A DNA stretch of 64,000 nucleotides, from assembly GCA_905250025.1 (NCBI GenBank), contig CAJNOJ010000062.1, forward strand, positions 173,974 through 237,973. Reading direction: 5' to 3'. A program made the position numbers and the translations under genes. Every line of letters begins with the position of its first letter. Within the stretch, counting starts at the first letter, position 1. Under the pieces are notes generated by a model. The model worked only from the letters and a program-made list of their open reading frames with translations, was not told the DNA's origin and did no database searches. Origin of the DNA: Adineta ricciae (lineage: Eukaryota; Rotifera; Eurotatoria; Adinetida; Adinetidae). Below, one piece after another: positions 27,126 through 38,800 of this stretch.

Positions 27126-30100
27126 TCAATTTGAAATTAACGGTAAACTTAATTGTTGCGACGCAATTGAAGAATAAAAAAGAAGATAAGCATGAACATT
27201 GTTTTCAAGTTCACGTATGTCGGCAGCACGGATCGATTCATCATCACAATAATACCATTGATTACCATCTTTACAGAATGATGTGTAATGCCCACTGTTC
27301 ATTGAACCAAAATGATTAACAACAGAAACGAGAGAATATTTGGACGTCGAACGAGTATGTGTCCAACGAGAAAAATCCACACTCGCTGTGGGATATCGAA
27401 TTAAGGATTCATTTTTAATGTATCGCATCTGTTGAAGACGAAAACTAGAACATCATCAAACATCAAATCATGATTGAAATTATACAACGACAAATTACCG
27501 TTTGAAATGTACAATAAAGATTTTGGGTAATTCCCAAATATCCAACCGTCGTTTCTTATCGGATAATCGTTTGCATTTTGAACATTCATAACGTTCTTCA
27601 CCTGTTAAATATTCGAATTCGCGAAACAAATCCATGCACTCATCTAATGAACATTGTCGGACAGGTGGAATCGGCACACTAATGATCGCAAATGCTTCAA
27701 AACGAATCGAATTATATGAACATGAAAGACATATAGTAGTTGATTTGAATAAACCGTAGAACAGATCAATAACGATCGATTTATTATGCAAGTGAAATGC
27801 TTGTTTGGTGGCATCCGCTAATTGCTGTTCAGTTTTATAATTTTCAGCTTTGATTTCTTCAAGTCGAGGACGATTAGTCTAGAAATAACATATAAAAATC
27901 AATGCATTCGTTTCTTGTCTGCCTTTCCTACTTGGTTCAAATCTTCGTGTAAAGCATCAAGTAGAAAGACGAGAAATTCGTGAGCATCCTGTTGTTGTGT
28001 ACCTAAATACGCACGCTGAAGCGATCCAACAACGTTTTTAAATGGATATGGCGACAATTGGGAAAATTGGCTGCACCAAAGAGCGTATACCAAATTGAAC
28101 CATTCTTTAACAACTAATCCGCCGGAACCGAATTTGTTTTTCTGATTGATATCTTTATAGAATTCTCCGGTAAGGAAATAATTTGTCAAGCGAAAATTGA
28201 AACTTAGAGATTGAATAATCGAATTCATATAGCAAGAATTGCCGAGGTTCTTCAAACCTGTTCGCCGATTGATTTGAAAGTTATCTGTCAATGCGCGATA
28301 GTCATAGGCGATTTGGCGACGTTTTTGTTCAGTTAAGACAGGTTTTGTCTCACGGTTGATGGTTGGTATTGTTTGAGAAGGAGCAGGAGGAGGTCGAGTT
28401 GAGTCATTTTCGGGAACATTAGATACATATTGATTGGTTTTAGTATCGAGAATGATTTTTCTGAAGAGAAAATGAATTGATTAGGAAAGATGAATTCTCA
28501 TGGAAGAATTTTCAACATACCGGCCGGTGACGGCATCGAATCTTTTTTGGAATTGTGCATTCGTGTCATTGACTGGTACCGCTCGATTGAATGGTCGATA
28601 GATAGGAAGTGTTTCACGATTTGGAACGGAGAACTTTGGTGGAATGTTTTCCTGATTGGTATCGATTGGTTTCGGTTGTTTGGGTACTTCTGAAGTTGTA
28701 GCTGTGCTAGACACAGATGGCGCAGGGCGTGGTGGAATACTTGGAGTAGTAGGTACAGTAGGTGGTTCTTGATTCGCCACTGGAGATGGTCTACAATGGA
28801 GTAATAGAAATACTCTGATTTCAATTATAAAGCGAGACAACTAACCCGGCTGGGGTAATTGGCTTTATTGATCGATCTGGAATTTGAGGTTGTTCTTTTG
28901 CGACTGGTGATGGTTGTAGTGGCTCGTCGGGTTGTGACTATAACGAAACAAAACTAGAATGAAAATTCTCATTGGATATGCTCTACTCACAGGCTTGATT
29001 TGTGTTTCATCTTGTTCAGGTTTTGGAGTCTGGATTGGCTTTCGTGTACGATCGACTTGCGGCATAACAGCAGGTATAAAAATCCCCGCTTCGGGTTGAG
29101 CATCACTTGCTGCATCGCTCGGTACTTGTTCTGATTGGATTACATCCTCCGGATAGGCAACCTCTGGAATTGCAAATGTCAATAGAACAATGATCACACT
29201 AGAATATTCCCTTACCAAATGATTGTAAGCCATTATTCGATTTGTTGGAAGGTAGTGGTGCTGTGTTTTCAGTTGGATAATAACAACACCAATCTTGATA
29301 GCCACCCTCGAGTATCAACGGTTCATGTTTTAGTTTAACATCGCGATCGAACTAGAAGTCAATACCTGCTCGTCATCAATATTAATTTCTCAATATTCTT
29401 ACGGAATAGATTGCTTGTTTTAAACCTTGTAAACAATGATCAGATGATAAATTCCTTTCATAGCTGCCTTCATCGAATAGAACAACATAGTCGTACGTAG
29501 CACGTTGTTTGAACTTCGATGCAGCGTCAGAATCCGTTAAAGCAGATTCGACGCCCCACGACGTCCATCTAAAACCAAGCAAATCAAAATGAGTCACTCG
29601 ATTAATGATCCAGTTTCCTACCCTTTTCCTTTCATAAGATCACATGGAATATGGATGCAAGCTGCTGTTTTCATGTGCGACTGATCATAGTTCGCCTTCG
29701 AACGCATGTCAATCAATAAAATATTCTTCTTGCGCGTATTCATATATGTATAAAGTAACTTAGATATGATAGACGTAGCCACTAGAGAAAAAAATGATGC
29801 CGAAATGAACGTCGAGAAAACGTTTTCTTACAATTATTCTCTTCATCGATCTCCGCTTTGTTTTTTCGATCTTCTTCCAATTTCACGGCATTTTTCTCGT
29901 CGTATCTTCATCAGAGAATATTCAATTTGAGTCAGTATTCAAAAACAATAGATTAATGTACCTGGATTTCAAACTTTCTGACAATTGATCCGCTTTCTCC
30001 AACCAAATCAAAGCACCTTTCTGATAATATTGCACACTACTCTACAAAGACAAGAGCGCAAATATAAACTTCAATTCTATTGAATCATATATTTCCGTAT

Positions 30101-30368
30101 TTACTTGATTACTGGCAACATCCTTTGCTTGTTTCAAAGCTGTAAAGCATGCGAATAGCCTCATATAAAGAATATAAGCACGTTCTTCATCACAGTTTAG
30201 TTCTGCTTTCTTCGCTTCTTGCCACGTTGCTTCTATAATATGAGTTATCTGTGCACAATTTGATAATTTAGCCTTTTGAATCGACGGATTATCATCTGCC
30301 CGTTTGTTTAATTCTTCCAAATCATTCGCTATGTACAATCCAACTTTCTCTTTTGTTGAAGTCGTCAT
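27126..30368 (-). CDS. USP8: USP8-like ubiquitin carboxyl-terminal hydrolase (MIT-like + rhodanese + USP)
   Basis: A multi-exon gene. USP8/UBPY removes ubiquitin from endosomal cargo at ESCRT sites. The N-terminal helical domain (residues about 1-110, THIIEATWQEAKKAELNCDE) corresponds to the USP8 dimerisation/MIT-type domain. A rhodanese-like domain follows (KKNILLIDMRSKANYDQSHM; ending LKQAIYSFDRDVKL). Next is a long Pro-rich linker (TPSIPPRPAPSVSS), then the USP core: Cys box LKNLGNSCYMNSIIQSLSF, QQQDAHEFLVFLLDALHEDL, the zinc ribbon CLSC...CSKC, and the His box NHFGSMNSGHYTSFCKDGN followed by YYCDDESI. All catalytic residues are visible. This domain order is specific to USP8. It starts 92 bp after the NMD3 stop codon and ends 120 bp before PSMC4. 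Confidence 0.93.
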
Positions 30369-30460
30369 GGACTATGACGTTCAGGAATGAAAGAAAAAAC
30401 AGAGAAAACTAATGCATATATCTAAAACAAAAAACGAGCAATTCTTTTTATTTTATTTTT

Positions 30461-32649
30461 TTATGCGTCCATTTTATCGGAATCTTCCATCGTCATATCA
30501 GCAAGCATCTCATCAAGACCTATACGAGGAATATCATCATCGTTAGCTGCTTCATTTTCCATCGAATTGCCAGCTTGATTTATTTTTCGTTCATCTAAAA
30601 GACAACAAGTGATGCTCAACTCTGACAATGGTCTTGAACTACCTTTGTAGACGTTGACATTCTGTCGGAGAACAGGATCTTCTTCAAGATCTTCAAGAAA
30701 TTCGGTATAATCCCTAAAGAATGGAGAAACATGAAATTCGATATAAAATCATTTGAAATTATTTAACTCACCGATCGATAGTACTGTTGACACTGGCAAC
30801 ATCTTCGACATCCATGTGTTTTAATTTCCATTGACGTCTTCGATTTCGCACACTCTTGTCCGCATATACTTTCTTGACAAGAACCTACATGAACAAGTTT
30901 TACTTGAAGAAAAACATCGAAATCAAGCGTCAACGAACCACATCAGCTAGTTGTTCGAGATCATATTGATCTAAACTCGAATCACTAACATTGCTGTTCT
31001 GCAAATCGAATCTAATTCACAAGGAAAACAATTCAATAAGATTTTATTCAACAATTACCGCCACTTACCCCATCACTGTATCCCCGGGATGTAAAATATG
31101 GCCGAGATGGCTGATTGTTGAGTATTGTTTATCAACAATACCGATTTCCGATGCTTTCATTACGTAGACTTCAGCCAATGCGTGCTAAACAAAAATCAAT
31201 AGTTGATTTTTCTTCCAATCTATAGGAAAAATTTCAACTTCGAACCTTTTGTGACTCTTTTCCATAAACATGTGGTTTGGAATCTGCATCGAGTGCATTG
31301 ACATCGCAGACAATGTATTCAACTAGATGTTTAGAATCACACAGAGCAGTAAATGGCGATCGCCAATAGTCATTCGCTGAGATTGGTGCAACTAAAATTT
31401 CATTTCACATGAAAATTCCGATGAATTATATACTTCATTCTTACCTTTCAATGTTCCTGGATCGATCAGATAGATATTTTGTGTAACACGTGAACAGATA
31501 CACAACGGGCCAATGTTACCCAATTGTTTCGATTGTTTTTTCGATAGACAAACAATATCATCCTAAAGTATATCGTTCAAAATCATATCAATAGTTTCGA
31601 AATGTTTTACCTTGCAAACCGGTACGATCTCTACAACTGTTGTATATTTATAATTATAAATATTACTATGAATATCATGTGAAATCAATCGTTTCGATGT
31701 TTCAAATCTGAATAGAGAATGTCTTTCCTTATGAGAAAAAAAAGAATTCAATGTAGTGAAAGAAGTATTACCTGCATGGCACAACACACATAAGAAAATC
31801 AACTAATTTTCTTGCACTGTTTTGTTCTGCATAGTAAAAGTCTAAGCCACCGTTTACCTGTTTGATATTCGATGCATCTGCATGCGCATTGTGTTTTAAT
31901 ATTAGTTGTTCAAGGTAAAAGAACGTCTTCTTATGCGAAGTCTGAAATTGAAAAACAAATTTTCGTTTGTTTTTGAATGTCGCTGTTGATCAACGAACCC
32001 GTTGTCGGACTTGTACAAGCGCTTTCCAGTAGTCTTTAGCTTCAATTCGCTGACAATCATCGCATATTTGATTGAATATCGTAAATTCGACTACAAACGT
32101 TTGTTGAAGTATCGCGCCTTGAGCAACTTCTTTCTGAACAGTTAGTTTCACTTTGATACGTTTCGAGTGAGGTTCAGTCCAAATGAAACCAGCATCAATT
32201 AAACGTACCTAAACATTCAATCGACTCTCTAACGAACTTTTCTCAAATTTGAATCGTTTACCTCTTTATTCAATCCTTTAATTCGTTTTAAACACACAGT
32301 TAGTAGCTCTCGAGATTCTAGCTGAGCGCTTATCCATGTATTCGGCGGTTGTAGGTAACTAAACAAGACAAGAAATCAAAATCAATAAGAAGATAATCGA
32401 AATTTTCCACCTACCGAATACATTTGTTACACATTTGTAATTGACCTTGCTTAGGAATTTGTTCTGTTATATCAATTTGAGTTTGCATACATCCATTACA
32501 CATATTCAATGCATTTGGTTCAATCAGAACTCCACATTGACAGCATAGACTACGAAATATTCAAAGTGCACATCGAGCTAATTGCGCAAGTCAACATACA
32601 TTTTTCCTGCTGTGGTTGTTGGTTCGATATTTTCAGTCATATATTCCAT
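30461..32649 (-). CDS. NMD3: NMD3, 60S ribosomal subunit export adaptor
   Basis: A multi-exon gene matching NMD3 along its length. NMD3 binds the pre-60S subunit and carries it to the exportin Crm1. The start at 32649 is set by the conserved MEYM opening. Four CxxC-type zinc ligands follow (MLCCQCGVLIEPNALNMCNG; MCNKCIRYLQPPNTWI). Core blocks include RLIDAGFIWTEPHSKRIKVK, VQKEVAQGAILQQTFVVE and LISHDIHSNIYNYKYTTVVE. The C-terminus has RRRQWKLKHMDVEDV, the acidic block FLEDLEEDPVLRQNVNVYKD and the hydrophobic, nuclear-export-like IGLDEMLADMTMED. It is the first gene of the packed run NMD3-USP8-PSMC4-POLDIP3. AATAAA occurs twice within 15 bases after the stop codon. Confidence 0.96.
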
Positions 32650-33166
32650 GATTGATGATTTTCTCAGACGAAAAGCAACAGCTAGTATGTCTGAAACGAA
32701 GAGAATGATAGTGAAGTGAACTAACAACTGAGTCAGTTCGAATCATGTCGAAACAAACAATGACGATGTTTTAATTTGGAAAAATTATTGGATAGATGAA
32801 AATCCAATGTTTCACACTTAATCATCTTATTGGGTGAAAAAAAATTTCTAATCAAATGCATACTGACCAATCGCGAGCGAAGCGCTACAATCGACGACTT
32901 TCTTCTATCGGAGTCGTGTGGTGCTCACTGATAGAGCTTTGTTTAATACTACGATGAATAGGCTAAGTCAGCTTGAATTAAGCTACTAATTAAAAACAGA
33001 TTTGAAGCAGCGTCGTCTGATGCTCAGATAATTCCAGGACAGTTACAAGTGACTCGCGTGTGTTGTTCAATTTCTTTGAAGATTTACCACAAAAAAGTCT
33101 GCATATCGTTGATATAGTTGAATTTGGTATTTTTATTCGAACAATCTCATTAGATTCATTGTATAA
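32650..33166. other. Divergent promoter region between NMD3 and a GPCR
   Basis: 517 bp between two start codons pointing apart. It should carry the promoter of the NMD3 gene run (minus) and of the GPCR (plus). I see no further gene. Confidence 0.5.
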
Positions 33167-34147
33167 ATGGAAACTAACTGCACGAGCTCCACATCTATGG
33201 CTAATTGTATTTTGAATGACAGTATTGATTATCCTAATTTATCGAACGTGGGTTTATCATATGTATTTCAATTCTGGTTTTTATTACTATGTGAAATACC
33301 ATCTCTTATTTGTTATCTAACAGTTTTCATTTACATTTTGTGTGAAAAGAGACAACGTCGTGCTCTTTATAATCATACCATACTTGTTCTTCTATCCGCT
33401 GCGTTTGTGATGGTTGCTTTTGACTATTCGTGGACAATCGATAGTTGTTATCACAATGGACAAGTTTGGTTAGCTCAACCATTGTTTTGCGAAATATGGT
33501 GGATGTTGGATTACGGATTTTTCAATGCTTGCACGGTCATTCTTGCATGGTCATCATTTGAACGACATATTCTCATTTTTCATTCTTCTCTATCAAACAC
33601 TAGACGAAAACGATTGATATTTCATTATTTTCCGCTGATATTCTTAGTCACGTACCTAGGAGTCTTCTACATATACGTAATCTTCTTTGCGTCCTGTGAG
33701 AATCAGTACGACTATGGGTCTCCTGTGTGCGGAGCGTATCCATGTTACTTGGCAATTCCATTACTAGCAATGTGGGATTCTGTTGGTCATGGTACTGTTC
33801 CTGCGTTTCTCATAGTTATTTTAAATATTGGTTTACTGTTGCGTGTTATATGGCAAAAACGTCACCATCATCGAAACTGGAGGAAATTCCGAAAGATGGC
33901 TTTGCAATTACTTTCCATAGCGTTTATTTACATTTTTGTTAATTTTCCACCGTTGATTATCAATATTGTTCAGTTAAGTGGTTATTCGGATTGGGGAGCT
34001 CAAGTATTCGTTTATCTATTCTTCTTCTCAACGTTGACGCAGTTCTTGTATCCGTTTGCTTTTCTGATCCATTTACCTGGTGTCGGACTCTATGTTAAGA
34101 AGTGCTTCATCAGGGAACACCTACGTGTTGAGCCTGATAGAACATGA
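33167..34147 (+). CDS. Orphan 7TM receptor, intronless
   Basis: One uninterrupted frame of 326 residues. The short N-terminus carries N-glycosylation sites (NCTSS; NLSN). Seven hydrophobic helices follow, starting WFLLLCEIPSLICYLTVFIY. Helix 3 begins after a Cys (PLFCEIWWMLDYGFFNACTV) and ends ILAWSSFERHILIF, so FERH stands at the DRY position. The second extracellular loop has two Cys (SPVCGAYPC). Helix 6 is LLSIAFIYIFVNFPPLIINI, and helix 7 is followed by HLPGVGLYVKKCF. The receptor family is divergent rhodopsin-like; I cannot assign a ligand. A broken copy lies 300 bp downstream in the same orientation, showing a tandem duplication. Confidence 0.85.
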   Translation: METNCTSSTSMANCILNDSIDYPNLSNVGLSYVFQFWFLLLCEIPSLICYLTVFIYILCEKRQRRALYNHTILVLLSAAFVMVAFDYSWTIDSCYHNGQVWLAQPLFCEIWWMLDYGFFNACTVILAWSSFERHILIFHSSLSNTRRKRLIFHYFPLIFLVTYLGVFYIYVIFFASCENQYDYGSPVCGAYPCYLAIPLLAMWDSVGHGTVPAFLIVILNIGLLLRVIWQKRHHHRNWRKFRKMALQLLSIAFIYIFVNFPPLIINIVQLSGYSDWGAQVFVYLFFFSTLTQFLYPFAFLIHLPGVGLYVKKCFIREHLRVEPDRT

Positions 34148-34462
34148 ATATGTGTTTGCCTACGGTTTCTCAAGAACGGAAATTTAGCTGAATACTTTAT
34201 AGCTAGAGATTCGCTGAAGTTAATGAAAATCTTTAAGAAGTTTTGTTATAAGTGGAAGAAATTAATTGTACCAAAAAAAAACTTAATCAGAATCCTTCAT
34301 GTAATACGGTTAATGTGTAAATTAACTTTTTTTTAGAACGTATTGTAAGAGATAGCGAAATAGTAAGAGAAAATCGTAAACACCTTTTCACTTCCACAGA
34401 AACTGATTGTACGTACATGAGAAAAGTAGAGCAAAGCAAGAACACTTTGAAAAACATTGGTT

Positions 34463-35335
34463 TTCACATCAGACATGGAGCACATGAACACCATTGGAAA
34501 CAATGTCTCCGCTACGATTACGACCAACACTTATTCGAATTATATAGGTTTCAGACCATCCTACTCAAATCAATTTTGGTTCTATATCAGCTTCCACGTA
34601 CTATCTGGCATCTGTTATCTATTCCTTCTCGTATATATTCTTACTAGTAAGTCACAGCGTCAAGTTTTGCATAATCATTCCATCCTTGCTCTTCTGATCG
34701 TTTCTTTCATAATCATCATATTTGATAATTCATGGAAAATAGCTAATTTTTATGTAGATGGAAATGTTTGGATAGATACATCACTGATATGTGAAATATG
34801 ATGGTTGCTTGATTTCGGCTTCTACGATATGTGCACGATGATCGTCGTATGGTTGTCCTTCGAAAGGCACATTCTCATCTGTTTAGTACACAGCGAAAAC
34901 GAATTATAGTACATTATTTCTCATTATTTCTATTGATTATTTATGCATTATGCTTTTATATCTATGTCATATTCTTTCCACCCTGTGTGAACCAATTTGA
35001 TTTCAGTACACTTTTATGCGAAGGTTATGCATGTTTTTTTGCTATAAACTCATTATGTCTCTGGATGCTTATGGGTCACCGTGTTATAGGTAGTTTTCCT
35101 ATTGTTATATTCAATGCTGCTCTGCTAGTACGCGTCATAGGGCAGCAAAAGTCTCACCAGCGACATTTGAAAAATATCGACGAATGACCTTTTGATTGTT
35201 ATCGATTTCATCACTTTATATATCAATCAATTTTTCATTGATGTGCATCATTGTCGTTCAAACCATGGGCCATGAAAACTTTGCCACTGCCATCCAGCAG
35301 TTTTTCCTTGACGTGTAAGACATTCAATTGACTTC
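34463..35335 (+). pseudogene. Decayed tandem copy of the 33.2 kb GPCR
   Basis: Similarity to the neighbouring receptor runs through most of its length. YSNQFWFYISFHVLSGICY matches helix 1, HNHSILALLIVSFIIIIFDN helix 2, and IVVWLSFERHILI the end of helix 3. The frame is broken. A TGA at about 34799-34801 stands where the intact copy has Trp (EIWW). A frameshift with loss of a few codons follows FERHILI near 34885. Another frameshift after the fifth helix (near 35170) and a further TGA at the QLLSI position (near 35192) disable the remainder. A remnant of helix 6 (LLSISSLYISINF) is still readable in the shifted frame. Three or more independent lesions make sequencing error unlikely. Confidence 0.82.
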
Positions 35336-35878
35336 ATCGTATAGCAATTCGAAACAAATCCCCTAATCTAACACATCATCAGTGAAGACTGTCATTTGTG
35401 AATAGTGTACTTGTTGTGTTCTACTCAACTTCTCTCTTGCTCCAACCATCGTATTATTTTCAAATATTCTGTATATCCCTCAATCATTCATTTCTAAACA
35501 GCGTTGCCGTTACAGCAAATTGAACACATGTTTATTATTCTATATCTGAGAAAATCGAATGGCAATATATTTGTTTATAAATGGAATGTATAGACAGTCG
35601 AAAAACGTGTATATAACAAATAGCGGTAGAAAAAGAATTAGCAGAAGAAAAGAATTGATAGTCACTTACAGAAAAAAAAGCTGTTTGTAAGGCGTTACAC
35701 CCAACAACACATTGGGACATTAATCCTAGTCTAAATCTGATTCTGCATGTATGTAGATTAGCGAGATTCATCGATGCAGAAGAGAAAACAGGAAAATACT
35801 CGTTTTTTCCGAAAAATGAAAATACGATGAATTTACAAAAGAGAAACGGAGAACAGTAAACATGTTCGATTAAGTTGT
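35336..35878. other. Spacer between the GPCR pseudogene and the L1CAM 3' end
   Basis: AT-rich. AATAAA on the minus strand near 35536 could end the L1CAM transcript. I see no exon here; the 78-codon minus-strand frame at 35535-35771 shows no resemblance to any family. Confidence 0.45.
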
Positions 35879-38800
35879 CTATACAGCAGTTGAAAAATTC
35901 GGTTCATCTTCATCGACAATATCACCTTCGCCATATTTCACTAAGTAAGTACGACGTTTATCATCGTCGAATTCTGCCATTGAATCGTGTAAGGAGGATC
36001 GACTTTGTTTCATTGAAACATCACTTGATCTAAATCAACAAACAAAGTTCTTTGCTCAGCTTATCCGAAGGGAAAATGAATTAAACATACGCTGGGTTAT
36101 AATCAGGATATTTGCCATCATCATCAGTACGATACGGATCTTTGTCCATTGCTAAAAAAAGTTGACAACAATTAGAAGTTTATCAAAATAAATCGATTCG
36201 ATTTCCCCATTCCCACATTACAAAACGATATAAGTGGCAAGCTGATATCTTTACTTTTTCGATCAGAAATAGAAGCTATAATATACATATTTGGCTGTTG
36301 ATCACATTCGAATACGATATGATTTTACTACTTACGTGTATACTCTCCGCCTTTACGTCGCATAATACCACAAACAACAATAAAGACAATGAACAAGATA
36401 ATCAAAGATATAAGAAGACCAATAAACCAAGGTGCATCATGAACCCGTGGACCGCGATCTGTAAAATGAATGCAAGCATGAGAAACTTAACTAGTACGAG
36501 TGTGTTTAAACATACCTTTGCCAAGTGTAGTTACTTTTTGAGAATCACTTCTTGTTTCAGCCCGAATGCCATCGCCAGCGACAAGGTATGTTAAATATGT
36601 TTTACCTGGCTCGAGAGGACTAACCATGATTGTACGATCATTCGAAACAGAATAGGTTCGTTTGTATATCGCTTGACCATCTTTAAAGTAAACTAGTGAG
36701 ATCATCTTGGTTCAATGAAAATGTTAATACCTTTTTCATCCTCTTTGTATTGTACGTAGTAACGACTGCCAGGTATTTGCATTCTTGTTGGATCGAATGA
36801 AACATTGAAAAACGTTGGTCCTCGATATGACACGAAAAATGTCGGTTTGGACGGTACTGGAATGAAAACATGCGACAATATTGATCTGACGTTTTGTTAG
36901 ATGAAATATTTACTTAGACTAACGTTTGTTGTCAATTCAATCATAGCAGGACTCGTAGATAGACCGGCGATCGTACGTGCGCGTACTTGAACACGATATT
37001 TTGTATTCGGTTTTAAGCCGCCAATAAGGTGCTCGCGTTGTAACGGATCGTACAATGACACAGATGGTTGATCGAGACCTGGTTGAGCCATAATACTAAA
37101 TAGGCGAGGATAGTATGAAACATTTCCTTTTTGAGACGCGCATTAGATTTACCTCTCAATCGTCTTGTAATCAATTTGGTAGCCGATAATAAAACCATTT
37201 GGTTCATCAGGCGGTTCCCAAAAGAGATAAATACCATTACCACCAAATGGTATACCGCGAAGATTCGTTATAGGACCTGGACGTCCTTCTTGTGTTACGA
37301 ATTGAATCTGCGAGAAATCATGTAGATATTGAAAGATTTCTGTATTTGATGTTGATTAATACATACCACCTGACTGGTTGGTCCTAGATATCGTTCAGTT
37401 TCAATGCGAATTCGTGCACCAATTTCTCCATTGGGCGGAGCGTTGAAAATGGTTGCCCATGTTTGATTCGGTGAAATATCCGATATTACACGAAGAGAGT
37501 TTTCCGGATCAGCGATGCGAAACATTTCAATCTACATATACACATGCACAACGTGCACAAATCAAAACAACACGAAAACTTATGAAGAATAAACAACCTG
37601 ATAAGCTTTTAGAAAGCCTCGAATATTAATTTCATCCACAGCCAAAGGAGGGTCCCATGCAAATTGTACTGTAGTACCATCAAGTGTTTGCATAAGACGA
37701 AAATTACGTGGAACATACGTAGGTGCTAGAAAAACACATGCATATATAAGTGCAAAGAAATTGGGATGATCTATTTTTGTTTTGTTCAAAATTTTTATTC
37801 GTAATTTTAAGGTGAGGAAGGGGTGGGACTACTAGTCTGACAAGACTTGTTTGATCCGGGACAACGAACAGGATTCTGTTTACGTTGTGGAAGCATTGTT
37901 CGAACGGTAGTCGACTTTCTGGTTGATGTCACAGACTGTGACGATGATAATAATGGTGAGGATGATGACGATGGAGATGGAGAAGCAAGAGAAGAAACAT
38001 TTTCATAATTACCCGAATCACCCGAGAAGGCAATGAAATACAATGGAGGTTCATTGGCATCAGCACCGTTAATTTCTAGAACAAAAGATGACGATAGAAA
38101 CGAGTGCAGGTCGAATATGAATTCAACGAACCGCCGGGCTGTTGATTAACCGCTTTTACATAATATTGATAACGTAGATTAAGAGCTGGGTTTGGTATTG
38201 CAAATTGGTGTTGAGGTGGATACACACGTTGGGTCATGAATGGCTCAGGATTTGGACCTGGTACAAATGGACGCCACCCAACTTCATACCAAAACTTCGG
38301 TGCATTCCATTTTATCGGTGGCATACTCTATAATAATAAATAAAAAGAAATTTACAAGAAATCTATCCATTTTGTTTTTCTACTCACGTCCCATTCGATC
38401 AATAATGGTACAAATTGTGTTGTATAAGCTCGAACACCAACAGGGTTTGATCGAGGTCGGCATGTTGCTGTTGAACACATCGATTCTGATATTGCACTTG
38501 GATCACTAGCACCAACACGATTATAAGCAATAACACGAAAAGTATAATTAGCCCAGCATGAAAGTGTCACACGTAAATCATATTGATTTGATGGAAGACG
38601 AGTTGTTCGAAAGACTAAACATGCGTTTCGATAAAAGTTTCAAGTAGAAAATACGTCTTACTCGTTGTTTTTGGTTCTAATTTAATTGAACCATCTTGTG
38701 ATTTGATTTCGTTATAAGATTCTCGACGTTGCTCAACAGGTACTGATACCCAATCATTCTGTTGAAATGAGGTATTATATTGCAATTCATAGTACAACAC

